NCBI GenBank assembly: GCA_048262655.1 | Contig: JBLXEY010000004.1 | Location: 372,001 to 436,000, forward strand | Origin: JABMNT01 sp048262655 | Lineage (GTDB): Bacteria; Pseudomonadota; Alphaproteobacteria; Rhodospirillales; Casp-alpha2 | Reading direction: 5' to 3' | Length of the DNA stretch: 64,000 bases | Shown: positions 1-9,817 of the stretch, one piece after another | Layout: the number at the start of each line of letters is the position of its first letter | Numbering within the stretch: position 1 is the stretch's first letter | The notes under the pieces: generated by a model | The model's input: only the letters and a program-made list of their open reading frames with translations | Database searches by the model: none | What the model was told of the DNA's origin: nothing | Position numbers and translations under genes: made by a program

Positions 1-1869
1 ACCGGTTAGGTCCGTGCCGATCGTTCCAATGCCGACAATATCTCCGTCGCGATCGAGGATTGGAAACTTGATCCATTCCAGGAAACGTCGCGACCCATCT
101 TCATAGGTTCGCCATTCTTCACGTTTTACAATCTTCTTCGATGTTCGTGTCTCTTCTTCCTGCGCGGCACGTTTTGAACTGACCACGGCGGGATCGTTAA
201 AAATGTCGTCGGCGCGTTGGCCCAGATAGTCCTCTTTGAGTTGGGGGCGCCAAATTCTTAGTTGTTTATTGGCGATGATAAAGCGGCCATCCAAGTCTTT
301 GACGCTGACACCAATAGGCAAATTATCAAGCACAGACGTATAGAGTTCGGTCTTTTGGTCCAGTTCTTTTTGGGCTCGATAATGGTCGGATCGATCCATT
401 AGAAAACCACTCACACCGATGACGTCACCGGACGCATTAATGACAGGAAATCGAATTGCGACAACGGAACGGACAACACCGTCCGGAAATTCTGTGATTG
501 ACTCTATGTTGCTACTCTTGCGTTCTTCCAATGCAAGTCGGTCCTGCTCGGCGATATTGGCAGCTACTTCCGGGGGGAAAAGACCGTGAATGGTTGAACC
601 AATGATGTCATCATCTGTCACTTGTTGCCATTCGCGATAGGTTTCGTTTACGTAAATGAATTTCGCATCTTGATCTTTTAGAAATACCGCTGCGGGCGAA
701 TTTTCGACAAATGCCTTCAGAAATGCTTCGCTGACGAGGCGGGCTTCTTCGGCCTTTTTTTGTTCCGTGATGTCTGAAAAAATAACAAGAACGCTGCCAT
801 CCTTAACCGTTTGGACATGCAGCAAACTCCATTTTCCATCCTCACCCAATATTTCACTTACCAGATCGGCAGGGTGCTTGTGGTTTATGTGGTCAGAGAT
901 CCAACGTTCCTGTTCAACATTTGAATCGGAAAATTCACCTTTTCCCAAATGAAACCGCAAGGCACGTTCCAGGGTCGTCTCTTGCATCGGGATACCTGAT
1001 CGCGTTAACAGGTTTGAATAAATCTCGTTCTCAAATACGAGCTTCCCGTTTTTGTCAAAAAGCGCGATCGCTGAGGCCACGTGGTTTAACGCATCTATCA
1101 GTTGCGCATGTGATTTTTTAAGCCGTTGCGTCTCTGTTAAGTTCGAAGCAACACCACGGTAGCCGGCAAATTCACCATCAGCGTCATAGAAGGGAACGCC
1201 ACTGGTTGCGATGTAGCTTGTTGAGCCATCAGGATTGATGCGGTTGTAGGTGAAATCATAAAAAGGTCGTCTGGCGCGGAGATCCTCTGCATGAGAGAGG
1301 TACTCCGTCTCATCCTTTTCCCAGTCAATGACTTGGTCTCGGGTCTTGCCGAGATAGTACGCAGCATCGATGTCAGGTGTTTTCACATTTTTGCTGGAAA
1401 GAGATGTGAATTTAAGGTCCGGCCCCATTTCCCAGAAACGGCCGGTTATGGCCTTTTCAAAATCAAATAAGCGTGCCTCTTCCGAGAGGCGTTTTTTCTG
1501 AAGAAGATCATTATCATGCAAGGCAGTGAATGTATGAGAAATCGCTGTTGTTTCTTGCCACTCTATGGAGTGACCCGTTGCCGATACCCTAACGGGCGAT
1601 CCGTCCTTTCCGCGCGCAGTAAAAGGGGGAATGTCGTGGGGTTTTGGCGTTTCATACAGACTTTCAAATTGGGAGCGTAAGCTTGTGCGGCCATTCTCAT
1701 CAACAAGTAGAAGTATGGAATCCAGTTTCAGCAGGGAGGCAGGGTCGCTGTATCCGAACAGTCGAGCGCATGCGCCATTTGCATAGAGAATTTTAAAATT
1801 GGCATGGACGAGAATACCAAAGTCGGCATTCTCGACGATTTGACGATACGCATTCACGTTAACCGTCAT
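1..1869 (-). CDS. Multi-PAS sensory protein, 3' part beyond window
   Basis: An open frame runs from an ATG at 1869 to the left edge without a stop (623 codons visible). At least five PAS-like segments can be read, starting near residues 5, 137, 250, 383 and 503, each with phrases typical of the fold (for example GxFAGYRGV and DxxxAKFIYVNETY). The segment borders resemble PAS-associated C-terminal motifs such as SDITEQKKAEE. No membrane segment is seen in this part, so the sensor is probably cytoplasmic. The output domain (kinase, GGDEF or EAL) lies outside the window and cannot be named. The only other start-like codons upstream in this frame are ATA/ATT before a TAA, which supports the ATG; GAGAG directly precedes it. 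It is divergent from the histidine kinase at 2137. Confidence 0.85.
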   Translation of the reverse strand, partial: MTVNVNAYRQIVENADFGILVHANFKILYANGACARLFGYSDPASLLKLDSILLLVDENGRTSLRSQFESLYETPKPHDIPPFTARGKDGSPVRVSATGHSIEWQETTAISHTFTALHDNDLLQKKRLSEEARLFDFEKAITGRFWEMGPDLKFTSLSSKNVKTPDIDAAYYLGKTRDQVIDWEKDETEYLSHAEDLRARRPFYDFTYNRINPDGSTSYIATSGVPFYDADGEFAGYRGVASNLTETQRLKKSHAQLIDALNHVASAIALFDKNGKLVFENEIYSNLLTRSGIPMQETTLERALRFHLGKGEFSDSNVEQERWISDHINHKHPADLVSEILGEDGKWSLLHVQTVKDGSVLVIFSDITEQKKAEEARLVSEAFLKAFVENSPAAVFLKDQDAKFIYVNETYREWQQVTDDDIIGSTIHGLFPPEVAANIAEQDRLALEERKSSNIESITEFPDGVVRSVVAIRFPVINASGDVIGVSGFLMDRSDHYRAQKELDQKTELYTSVLDNLPIGVSVKDLDGRFIIANKQLRIWRPQLKEDYLGQRADDIFNDPAVVSSKRAAQEEETRTSKKIVKREEWRTYEDGSRRFLEWIKFPILDRDGDIVGIGTIGTDLTG

Positions 1870-2136
1870 CTCTCGACTGTCTTTGGGGACAATTATAAAT
1901 TGCGATATTTATTTGCCTATCCATATGGCACGCACGAGTTGTTTCAGGATTTTCGAAAACAAATTCATCTAATACCTCCATGATATTAGCCAAACCCCTC
2001 ATATAGCAATAAAAATTCAGATTTGTTGAATTTCTAAGGTTTTATATGTTTTTCAGCTAGTCTCGCATTAACTGATATGGCTAATATGTACTTTTCGATA
2101 AGTTTACTTATGATTGCAAATTGATCGGTAGCCAAG
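1870..2136. promoter_or_regulatory. Divergent intergenic region with 10-bp inverted repeat
   Basis: This AT-rich spacer separates the multi-PAS gene (minus) from the histidine kinase gene (plus). It holds ATATTAGCCA at 1983-1992 and its exact reverse complement TGGCTAATAT at 2078-2087, about 85 bp apart. The position between two divergent signalling genes suggests paired binding sites for one regulator, but no regulator can be named. No convincing small gene is seen. Confidence 0.4.
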
Positions 2137-4044
2137 ATGCAAAAAAATGAGCTGAACATATATGACATTCCGCTGACGTCGCGGATCTCTTTTCGGCAAG
2201 CTCTTTGGGCTGTTGCGGCGGCGTTTCTTTTTGGCGTGGTGTTTGCGGCAGCCCAGATCTATTTGGATTACCGTAGCCTCAAATATGAGCAACGCGAAGA
2301 AACCTTGCAAATTGTGAAAACGATGAAAAGTCCGGCCGCTGCTGCTGCTTTTCAGTATGACGATGCTCTTGCCCGCGAAGTGGCCGTCGGCCTATTTGAA
2401 TACCGGCCGATTATCGGCGTCCAACTTATTGATGATACGGGATCATTGCTGGTCAACTACAGTCGAGAGCCTTTGAAGTCCCAATTTACGGGTTTGACGG
2501 CTTTTTTGTTTGGTGATGCCATCCACCATTCGGTTCCTCTTACGAGCGCAGTAGCCGCTGATAAATTTATTGGCGAATTGCAAGTTATTGTCGATCCGTC
2601 AATGGCAGCCAACACATTCTATGAGCGAGCCATGATCATTCTGGGCGTTGGCGTGCTTCGCAATATCCTGCTGGCATTCATCCTGATCGTTTTATGTTAT
2701 TTCCTGCTGACAAAGCCGTTGTTGCAACTGATTCAGGGGTTGGGACGTATTGATCCCGATCAACCGGGGAACATCCGGCTTTCTGTTTATAACAACCGTC
2801 GAGAGGATGAATTGCAGTTGTTGGCAGACAGGGCCAACGAACTGTTGATTTCAATTGGATGCCGGATGCAGGAACGGCAAGGCGTTGAGCAGAATCTGAA
2901 AGAAAAAAATTCGATTATTGAAGCGACGCTTCAGAGTATGGAAGAAGGCATCGTTATGTATGACCATAATCATATCGTTGTCGGATATAATCAAAGATTT
3001 CTGGATATGCTTGATTATCCTGCAGAAAAATTTCCAGTCGGGACGCCGTTGGCCGATTTTGTCCGGTTAAGCGCGAAAAGAGGTGAGTTTGGTTCGGGGC
3101 CGGTGGAAGACCTTGTTGCGCAGCGCATGCAGCTTATGGAAAGGGACCGGGCGCTGACTTTTGAGCTTGTCAGGCCAAACGGTTTGGCCCTTGAAGTCCG
3201 CGGGAACCCGACACGCGATGGCAGTTATGTGTTGACCTATACAGATATAACGGCCCGAAAAAAGGCTGAGCAGGAAATTCTGCGTGCCAAGGATCAGGCG
3301 GAAATTGCAAACCGTGCGAAAACGGATTTCCTCGCCAACATGAGCCATGAGCTTAGAACGCCTTTGAACGGCATTATCGGGTTTTCGGAAATTATCGGCT
3401 CGGAACTCTATGGGAAAATCGAAAATACCCGCTACATCGAATATGCGAACGATATTGAACGTGCGGGGTTGCACTTACTGGATGTCATTAACAGTATTTT
3501 GGACGTCGCCAAGATTGAAGCTGGCAAAATCGAATTGTATGAGGAGAGTTTTGATCTGACCCAAGTCGCCCGTGTTTGCGCTGGACTGATTAAACCGCAA
3601 ACCGATGCCAAACAAATTACCCTGGTTTCTGAGTTGCCGGTCGCGCCGCCAAATCTCTACGCGGACCAAATTAGACTCAAACAAATACTGATTAATCTGT
3701 TGTCGAATGCCACGAAATTCACCCCTGAGAATGGCACAATTATTGTTGCTGTCGGTCACAATGCTGACAGCGGTGAAATGTTCCTGGAAGTCAGAGATTC
3801 TGGAATTGGCATCGCTGAAGACGAGATCGACAAGGTCATGAATCCGTTTTATCAAATTGATGATGTGTTTACCCGAAGCCATGAGGGGTCCGGGCTGGGG
3901 TTATCCCTTGTTAAGTCCATGACGGAATTGCATGGCGGCGACATTACCGTAAACAGCAAGATCGGCACTGGAACTTCTGTGCGCGTCAGTTTCCCCAAGA
4001 GTCGCACATTTGCCAGAGCGGCTGAATTCGCGCCACGTGATTAG
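2137..4044 (+). CDS. Membrane PAS sensor histidine kinase (HisKA-HATPase)
   Basis: A 635-residue hybrid-free sensor kinase. Membrane segments lie near residues 22-42 and 168-192 and bracket a periplasmic sensor of about 125 residues. A PAS-like segment follows at about 260-375. The HisKA motif NMSHELRTPLNGIIG carries the phosphoaccepting His404. The ATPase domain shows the N box (NLLSNATKF), G1 (DSGIGI) and G2 (GSGLGLSLV) motifs. It has no receiver domain and no response regulator next to it, so its partner is elsewhere. The gene is convergent with purC, with 18 bp between the stops. Confidence 0.93.
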   Translation: MQKNELNIYDIPLTSRISFRQALWAVAAAFLFGVVFAAAQIYLDYRSLKYEQREETLQIVKTMKSPAAAAAFQYDDALAREVAVGLFEYRPIIGVQLIDDTGSLLVNYSREPLKSQFTGLTAFLFGDAIHHSVPLTSAVAADKFIGELQVIVDPSMAANTFYERAMIILGVGVLRNILLAFILIVLCYFLLTKPLLQLIQGLGRIDPDQPGNIRLSVYNNRREDELQLLADRANELLISIGCRMQERQGVEQNLKEKNSIIEATLQSMEEGIVMYDHNHIVVGYNQRFLDMLDYPAEKFPVGTPLADFVRLSAKRGEFGSGPVEDLVAQRMQLMERDRALTFELVRPNGLALEVRGNPTRDGSYVLTYTDITARKKAEQEILRAKDQAEIANRAKTDFLANMSHELRTPLNGIIGFSEIIGSELYGKIENTRYIEYANDIERAGLHLLDVINSILDVAKIEAGKIELYEESFDLTQVARVCAGLIKPQTDAKQITLVSELPVAPPNLYADQIRLKQILINLLSNATKFTPENGTIIVAVGHNADSGEMFLEVRDSGIGIAEDEIDKVMNPFYQIDDVFTRSHEGSGLGLSLVKSMTELHGGDITVNSKIGTGTSVRVSFPKSRTFARAAEFAPRD

Positions 4045-4062
4045 TCTTAAGGGAATAAAGAC

Positions 4063-5049
4063 TTAAAAATATTCCGGTAACGCGCGTCTCAGATTGCTTT
4101 CGATACGTGCGCGTACAGACTGATCGAGCGCCGGCTTTATAAATGTTTTTCCCGTAACCTGCTCATAAAGACGAATGTACTTTTCGCTAAACTCAATCAG
4201 GGTATCCGTCGGGATATCAGGGATCGGGTCCGTGTACGGATCACAACGGGTGGAAATCCACAGGCGGAGGAATTCTTTGTCGAGACTTTCGGGTTCCTGA
4301 CCCGCGGCCAGGCGGTCTTCATATGAGGCGGCGATCCAGTAACGGCTGGAATCCGGGGTATGGATCTCGTCGGCAATGGTGACGACACTATTTTCATCAA
4401 GCCCGAATTCATATTTCGTGTCGACCAGAATTAGTCCGTTTTTAGCGGCAATTTCCCGGCCTCTGGCGAAAAGAGCCAATGACTTACTTGAGACTTCCTG
4501 CCATTGCGCTTCGCTGAGGACGTTGTTTTGAACAATCTCTTCAGCCGTAATTGGCGCATCGTGTTCTCCTTGCGCAGCTTTCGTCGTTGGCGTGATGATC
4601 GTCGCCGGCAGCTTTTGATTTTTCACGAGCCCTTCCGGGAATGTGTGACCATAAAGAAGCCGTTCGCCACGCTGGTACATGGGCCAGATCGATGTTTCTG
4701 TCGAGCCCGTCATGTAGTCGCGGACAACCATTTCAATGGGCAACATATCAAGGTTCTTGCCAATGACGACATTCGGGTCCGGCACATCCAAAATGTGGTT
4801 GGGGCAAATATCCGCGGTTTCATCAAACCAGAATTGTGCGACCTGATTGAGGACCTGACCCTTGAACGGGACGGCCGACAAAACTTTATCAAAAGCCGAT
4901 TGCCGGTCGCTTGAAATCATGACCCGTCGGCCATCTTTAAGACTATATGAATCACGAACCTTTCCCTGTTCGTGGTTAGGCAGTTGCGGGAAGTTCACAT
5001 CTTGCAGGCAATTGTCGATGATCTTCTGGATATCAGTTGAACGGCTCAT
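4063..5049 (-). CDS. purC: Phosphoribosylaminoimidazole-succinocarboxamide synthase
   Basis: SAICAR synthetase joins CAIR and aspartate with ATP in the eighth step of IMP synthesis (cytosolic). The 328 residues match the longer type of the family rather than the roughly 237-residue E. coli type. Visible motifs are GKVRDSYSL near the N-terminus, SSDRQSAFD, the signature TGSTETSIWP and DTKYEFGLDENS. The ATG at 5049 has GGAGA about 12 bp upstream. The gene stands alone, away from other pur genes. Confidence 0.96.
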   Translation of the reverse strand: MSRSTDIQKIIDNCLQDVNFPQLPNHEQGKVRDSYSLKDGRRVMISSDRQSAFDKVLSAVPFKGQVLNQVAQFWFDETADICPNHILDVPDPNVVIGKNLDMLPIEMVVRDYMTGSTETSIWPMYQRGERLLYGHTFPEGLVKNQKLPATIITPTTKAAQGEHDAPITAEEIVQNNVLSEAQWQEVSSKSLALFARGREIAAKNGLILVDTKYEFGLDENSVVTIADEIHTPDSSRYWIAASYEDRLAAGQEPESLDKEFLRLWISTRCDPYTDPIPDIPTDTLIEFSEKYIRLYEQVTGKTFIKPALDQSVRARIESNLRRALPEYF

Positions 5050-5135
5050 GGTGTTTATTGGTCTCCATAACCTGTAAGGACAGATGGTATATGTCAGCTA
5101 TTGTTGCCCGGGTCACAAACCAAAGCGTTAAAAAA

Positions 5136-6047
5136 TTAAGCGTAAAGAAGCAAGATCAAAATACCGCTGCAAACCAGAAGAATGCCTGATATCTCTTTTA
5201 AGTTGGTCTTTTCTTTGAACAGAATGATCGAAACCGCAAAGGTAAAGAGCAGCTCAATTTGGCCCAAGGCCCGTACATAGGCGGCGTTCTGGATTGTCAT
5301 TGCCGTGAACCAGCCGGCTGATGCCGCCATGCCCGACAATCCAACCCAGACACTGATCCGCCATGATTTCAGGACCCGGACCAGTTCGCTCGGGTCTTTA
5401 ATCAGCAGATAAGCGCTCATCACAATTGTCTGAAAAATTGTTACACAGGCCAGCGTATAGGCCGCCTGTATTAAAAAACCTTCGCCGCCCAGTGAAAGGG
5501 ATGCGGCCCGGTAACTAACGGCTGAAATACCAAAGCATGCCCCTGATGCAAGGCCAATCAGCGCGGGTTTCCCGGTCCACGACGTCATAATTGTTCGCAA
5601 TGTCATGGAGCTTTCACGTGCGACAGATAAGGCGACAACACCCGCCAGACTAACAAGGATTGCCAGAACTGCGCCAAGGCTCAACGGGTCACTGAGGACG
5701 ACAGCACCAAAAATTGCCGCCTGAACGGTTTCTGTCTTGGAAAATGTTGTGCCGACAGCGAAATTCCGCAAAGAGAACAGATAAACAAGAAGCGCCGTGG
5801 CTGAAATTTGCGTCAGGCCACCAATCATTGTGTAAATTGCAAATGTCCAATTGGGCGTTGGCCAAGCAAAGCCGGCTTGCGTGTGCAACAAATAAGCATA
5901 GAGAGCGGCAAAAGGAATTGCGTAAATAAAGCGGGTCATCGTCGCCCCGGACGTGCCCATCTGGCCTTTCAAATGCCTTTGCAGGGCGGAGCGCACATTT
6001 TGACAGAACGCAGCCGCTATTGTTATCGGAACCCAAAGTTCTAACAT
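5136..6047 (-). CDS. DMT superfamily (EamA-type) transporter
   Basis: A 303-residue hydrophobic protein with about ten membrane segments in two halves, typical of EamA drug/metabolite exporters of the inner membrane. The second half has the usual phrase ALGQIELLFTFAVSIILFKE. I chose the ATG at 6047 because AAAGG lies about 7 bp upstream; a TTG at 6086 would add 13 residues but has no clear ribosome site. The substrate cannot be inferred. The gene is divergent from the deacetylase-family gene at 6163. Confidence 0.88.
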   Translation of the reverse strand: MLELWVPITIAAAFCQNVRSALQRHLKGQMGTSGATMTRFIYAIPFAALYAYLLHTQAGFAWPTPNWTFAIYTMIGGLTQISATALLVYLFSLRNFAVGTTFSKTETVQAAIFGAVVLSDPLSLGAVLAILVSLAGVVALSVARESSMTLRTIMTSWTGKPALIGLASGACFGISAVSYRAASLSLGGEGFLIQAAYTLACVTIFQTIVMSAYLLIKDPSELVRVLKSWRISVWVGLSGMAASAGWFTAMTIQNAAYVRALGQIELLFTFAVSIILFKEKTNLKEISGILLVCSGILILLLYA

Positions 6048-6162
6048 ATATGAGGCCTTTAACCGGGGTAAGTCATGAGGCCTCAAAATAGCAGTGCAAA
6101 ATATTCATTGAAAGCTGATAAAGGATGTTTTTGTTGATTAATAGGCATAAGAGGCCTGCTGG

Positions 6163-7299
6163 TTGGATATGACGCGACCTTTGTTTATTGGCCATGACAT
6201 ATACCGGGATTCTACATACGGATCGGATCATCCGCTCGCTATTCCACGGGTTTCGCTGGCCATTGACCTGGCGAAAGCCATGGGCTGGTTGACTGCGGAG
6301 AATTATCGCGAAAGTCCGCAAGCGGATATTGAAACGCTATCCGATTTCCATTCGCCGGAATATTTGCAAGCGCTTATGGCAGCGGAACAAACGCCGCCCT
6401 CTGATGAGGTCAGTCAACGCTATAATATTGGCATCAATGGTAACCCTCTGTTTCCTGAAATGTTTCGACGCCCGGCGACAGCCTGTGGTGGAGGATTGAT
6501 GGCTGTCGAGCTATTACGCCGCCAAGCTGCAACGACGGTTTTCAACATTGCGGGCGGGCAGCATCACGGGTTGCCTGACAGGGCAAGCGGGTTTTGTTAC
6601 CTGAATGAGCCCGCTCTGACCCTTCGCAAGTTGCTGGCGTCGGGTGCCCGGCGGGTCTTTTATCTTGATATCGATGCGCACTTTGGTGATGGCGTTCAGC
6701 TCGCCTTTCATGATGAACCGCGTGTCTTTACCTTATCGATCCACGAACATGCCCGTTGGCCGCAAAAAAGAGAAATGGCACCGGGAGATCTCGGGACACT
6801 GGCTGATCGTGCGGGAGGCGCCGCCCTTAACTTGCCGGTACCTCGATTGCTAAATGACAGTGAATTCCTTTTTTTGATTGACCATGTAGCGTTGCCGGCC
6901 TTGCGAGAATTTGCGCCAGATGTCGTTTATCTTCAATGTGGCTGCGATGCGCTGGCTGATGACCCGCAAAGCAAGTTGATGTTGTCTAATCGTGCGATTT
7001 GGGATGTTGTAAAAAAGGTGCAAGGAGCTGCGCCACGCCTAATCGTCTCCGGCGGTGGCGGATACAACCCCTATACCGTGGGTCGATGTTGGGCAGGAGT
7101 GTGGGCGACCTTGAACGCTTTCGACATACCAAACCAACTCCCACCGAAGGCCCAACAGCTCTTACGCGATATTCGTTGGAACCACCGCAAGGGACGCGAT
7201 CCGCATCAGGCATGGTTAACAACGCTTGCAGATGTGCCCAATCTTGGTCCTGTTCGCGATGAAATCATCCAAATAGCAAAAATCGTGAAACGGACCTGA
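6163..7299 (+). CDS. Histone deacetylase family hydrolase
   Basis: A 378-residue protein of the arginase/deacetylase fold (HDAC, AcuC and acetylpolyamine amidohydrolase family). The tandem His motif GGQHHG, the zinc ligands Asp and His in YLDIDAHFGDG, the third ligand Asp in QCGCDAL, and the Gly-rich GGGGYN loop are all present, so a zinc-dependent deacetylase is expected. The start is probably TTG at 6163, with GAGG 8 bp upstream; an ATG at 6169 is also in frame but sits 14 bp from that site. The substrate is unknown. A second, distant family member is encoded at 31766. Confidence 0.9.
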   Translation: MDMTRPLFIGHDIYRDSTYGSDHPLAIPRVSLAIDLAKAMGWLTAENYRESPQADIETLSDFHSPEYLQALMAAEQTPPSDEVSQRYNIGINGNPLFPEMFRRPATACGGGLMAVELLRRQAATTVFNIAGGQHHGLPDRASGFCYLNEPALTLRKLLASGARRVFYLDIDAHFGDGVQLAFHDEPRVFTLSIHEHARWPQKREMAPGDLGTLADRAGGAALNLPVPRLLNDSEFLFLIDHVALPALREFAPDVVYLQCGCDALADDPQSKLMLSNRAIWDVVKKVQGAAPRLIVSGGGGYNPYTVGRCWAGVWATLNAFDIPNQLPPKAQQLLRDIRWNHRKGRDPHQAWLTTLADVPNLGPVRDEIIQIAKIVKRT

Positions 7300-7363
7300 A
7301 TTCAGGGTTTCCGCAACCGGGCCGGCTGCCTATCTTAAAGTCAAACAAATCGGAGAACATAAT

Positions 7364-9442
7364 ATGTCTGAATCCAGCGGCTTACCAAGCGCCGAGCGGC
7401 GCGCCTCAACTGTGCATCGCCACGGTGTCACTCTGACCGATGACTTTGCCTGGTTAAAGGACGAAAACTGGCAACAGGTCATGCACGACCCCAGTGTCTT
7501 GAGCGCTGATATCAGAGCCTATCTTGAGGCTGAAAACGCCTACACACAAGAGCACCTAAATGAAACTGAAGACCTGGCGAACACGCTGTTTTCAGAAATG
7601 AAAGGGCGAATAAAAGAAGATGATGCTTCTGTCCCAGCACGAGATGGCCCCTATCGCTACTTTCGCAAATATGTTGTGGGTGGTCAGCATCCCCATTTGT
7701 GCCGGGAAAAGGTGAGCACAGATGAAATCGAAGTTTTGCTGAACGGTGATCAGGAAGCCGAAGGTCAAAAATATTTTAAATTTGCCGGTATCACCCACAG
7801 TCCAAACCATAGGTTGCTTGCCTACGGTGTTGATCTAAATGGTTCTGAAATTTACACGATAAAAATCAAGGAATTAGATACCGGTCGTGTATGTGAGGAT
7901 GTGTTGTCGGGGGCACACGGTGCTGTCGAGTGGGCGAATGACAATGAAACACTTTACTATACCATTCTTGATGACAACCACCGGCCATGCGCCGTCATGC
8001 GGCATCGCTTGGGTAGCGATCAAAAAGAGGATCAGGAAATCTATCGGGAGACAGACCCTGGTTTTTTTGTCTCCATTAGTAAAACCGAGAGCCGCAAGTT
8101 TGTCCTGATTGACGCGCATGATCATCAGACATCCGAAACCTGGTTAGTCGATGCGGATATCAGTGATGCACTGCCGAAAGTCGTCGAGCCCAGGGTCGCA
8201 GAAACTGAGTATCAGGTCAGCCATCATTCCGATCAACTGATCGTGCTGACAAACGCTGACGGCGCAGAAGATTTCAAGATCATGACGGCACCGGTTGAGA
8301 TGCCCGGTTATAAAAATTGGAAAGAGCTGGTTGCACATGTGCCCGGATGTTTGTTGCTGGGGGTGCAGGTTTTTTCTGACTATTGGGTCCGCATGGAGCG
8401 TGTAGAAGGGCTGCCACGGATTATTATTACGGCGTTTGCGACGGGCGATTTCCATGCGGTCGACTTCGATGAAGATGCCTACAGTCTTGGGCTTTCCGGG
8501 GGATATGAGTTCGATACGGAGACCCTGCGTTTTACCTATTCCTCGATGACAACACCCGAGCGGGTTTTTGACTATCATATGACAGAGCGGACGCGGGTCT
8601 TGCGCAAAGAACAGCAAATACCCTCAGGACATAATCCAGATGCCTATGTCACCGAACGTCTCTATGCACAAGCATCAGACGGGGCGGAGATTCCGATCTC
8701 TCTTGTTTACGCAAAGGGGACGCCACGCGACGGATCCGCACCCCTTTTGTTATATGGGTATGGCTCTTACGGGCATGCCATTCCAGCGTCGTTTTCGACC
8801 GCCAGATTAAGTCTTGTTGACCGAGGGTTCGTCTATGCGATCGCTCATGTTCGGGGCGGTATGGACAAAGGTTCCAACTGGTATAAGTCTGGAAAACGCG
8901 AGACCAAAAAGAATACCTTTAGCGATTTTATTTGCGTTGCCCATCATTTGATTGACGCGCACTACACGTCAAAAGGCAAAATCGCCGCACACGGCGGATC
9001 TGCCGGGGGAATGTTGATGGGGGTCGTCGTAAACTGGGCACCTGAGCTGTTTGGAGCGGCCGTTGCGGAAGTTCCGTTTGTCGATGTATTGACGACAATG
9101 TGTGACGAAACGTTACCGCTAACGCCACCGGAGTGGCCGGAATGGGGAAACCCCATTGAAGACCCAAAAGCTTTTTCCTATATGCGATCTTACTCACCCT
9201 ATGACAATGTATGCGCACAAAACTATCCAGCTTTGTTTGTCACAGCAGGTCTTACAGACCCGCGCGTTACCTATTGGGAGCCTGCAAAATGGGTCGCCAA
9301 ATTGCGACAGCTAAAAACAGATGACAATCTGCTTGTCCTGAAAACCAATATGGATGCCGGGCATGGTGGTGCTGCCGGGCGTTTTGACCGGCTCAAGGAG
9401 ACGGCAGCTGCTTATGCCTTTGTCATTATGCATTGCGGGTAA
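7364..9442 (+). CDS. ptrB: Oligopeptidase B-like S9A serine peptidase
   Basis: A 692-residue prolyl-oligopeptidase-family enzyme with an N-terminal beta-propeller and a C-terminal alpha/beta-hydrolase domain. The catalytic triad can be read as Ser546 (GGSAGG), Asp632 (TDPRV) and His667 (AGHGG). The spacings of 86 and 35 residues nearly match those of E. coli oligopeptidase B. Such enzymes cut short peptides after Lys or Arg in the cytoplasm. There is no signal peptide. It lies 64 bp downstream of the deacetylase-family gene and may be cotranscribed with it. Confidence 0.92.
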   Translation: MSESSGLPSAERRASTVHRHGVTLTDDFAWLKDENWQQVMHDPSVLSADIRAYLEAENAYTQEHLNETEDLANTLFSEMKGRIKEDDASVPARDGPYRYFRKYVVGGQHPHLCREKVSTDEIEVLLNGDQEAEGQKYFKFAGITHSPNHRLLAYGVDLNGSEIYTIKIKELDTGRVCEDVLSGAHGAVEWANDNETLYYTILDDNHRPCAVMRHRLGSDQKEDQEIYRETDPGFFVSISKTESRKFVLIDAHDHQTSETWLVDADISDALPKVVEPRVAETEYQVSHHSDQLIVLTNADGAEDFKIMTAPVEMPGYKNWKELVAHVPGCLLLGVQVFSDYWVRMERVEGLPRIIITAFATGDFHAVDFDEDAYSLGLSGGYEFDTETLRFTYSSMTTPERVFDYHMTERTRVLRKEQQIPSGHNPDAYVTERLYAQASDGAEIPISLVYAKGTPRDGSAPLLLYGYGSYGHAIPASFSTARLSLVDRGFVYAIAHVRGGMDKGSNWYKSGKRETKKNTFSDFICVAHHLIDAHYTSKGKIAAHGGSAGGMLMGVVVNWAPELFGAAVAEVPFVDVLTTMCDETLPLTPPEWPEWGNPIEDPKAFSYMRSYSPYDNVCAQNYPALFVTAGLTDPRVTYWEPAKWVAKLRQLKTDDNLLVLKTNMDAGHGGAAGRFDRLKETAAAYAFVIMHCG

Positions 9443-9488
9443 GCTTAGGTGAGTGTTGACGCCGCAAAATAAACGGCGGGTCGAAGTG

Positions 9489-9713
9489 TTACTTCTTGAG
9501 GGGATTAACCATATTGTTAACCATGTCGTGCAGAACGTCACGAATTTGCTGCTCGTCACAGCCCATTAAAAGAGCATCTTCAAGAACGTCCTGACATTCT
9601 TGTTTGAGCAAACCCAAGTTGTCATTGAGCACGGCGATTTTTTCGACGCAGGAAACCGGCGAACCATCAGGTTGAGTCCAGACAATTTGTGATAGGTCGT
9701 TGGCAGAACGCAT
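9489..9713 (-). CDS. Small protein of unknown function (74 aa)
   Basis: A short acidic soluble protein that I do not recognise. It has an ATG at 9713, two Cys residues (one in SCVEK, one in ECQDV) plus one in MGCDEQQ, and a mostly helical C-terminal half with Leu, Val and Met spacing that suggests an amphipathic helix. There is no signal or membrane segment. It is convergent with ptrB (46 bp apart). Its length, clear ATG and lack of any competing gene make it a likely real gene, but nothing shows its role. Confidence 0.65.
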   Translation of the reverse strand: MRSANDLSQIVWTQPDGSPVSCVEKIAVLNDNLGLLKQECQDVLEDALLMGCDEQQIRDVLHDMVNNMVNPLKK

Positions 9714-9817
9714 GAACGGGGTCCTTATTAGTAGCTTCTATGCGTATATAGACCTGTTTACACAAAATTTCGAGGGGCAAACGTCTCGAGAACCCTCGAA
9801 TTGGACAGGAGCAAGGG

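Noticed and set aside
3067..3882. Two 135-codon minus frames opposite the histidine kinase
   Set aside because: They are antisense to a clear kinase domain and have no motifs of their own.
4045..4065. AGTCTT/AAGACT inverted repeat between the kinase gene and purC as a terminator
   Set aside because: The 6-bp AT-rich stem is too weak for a confident call.
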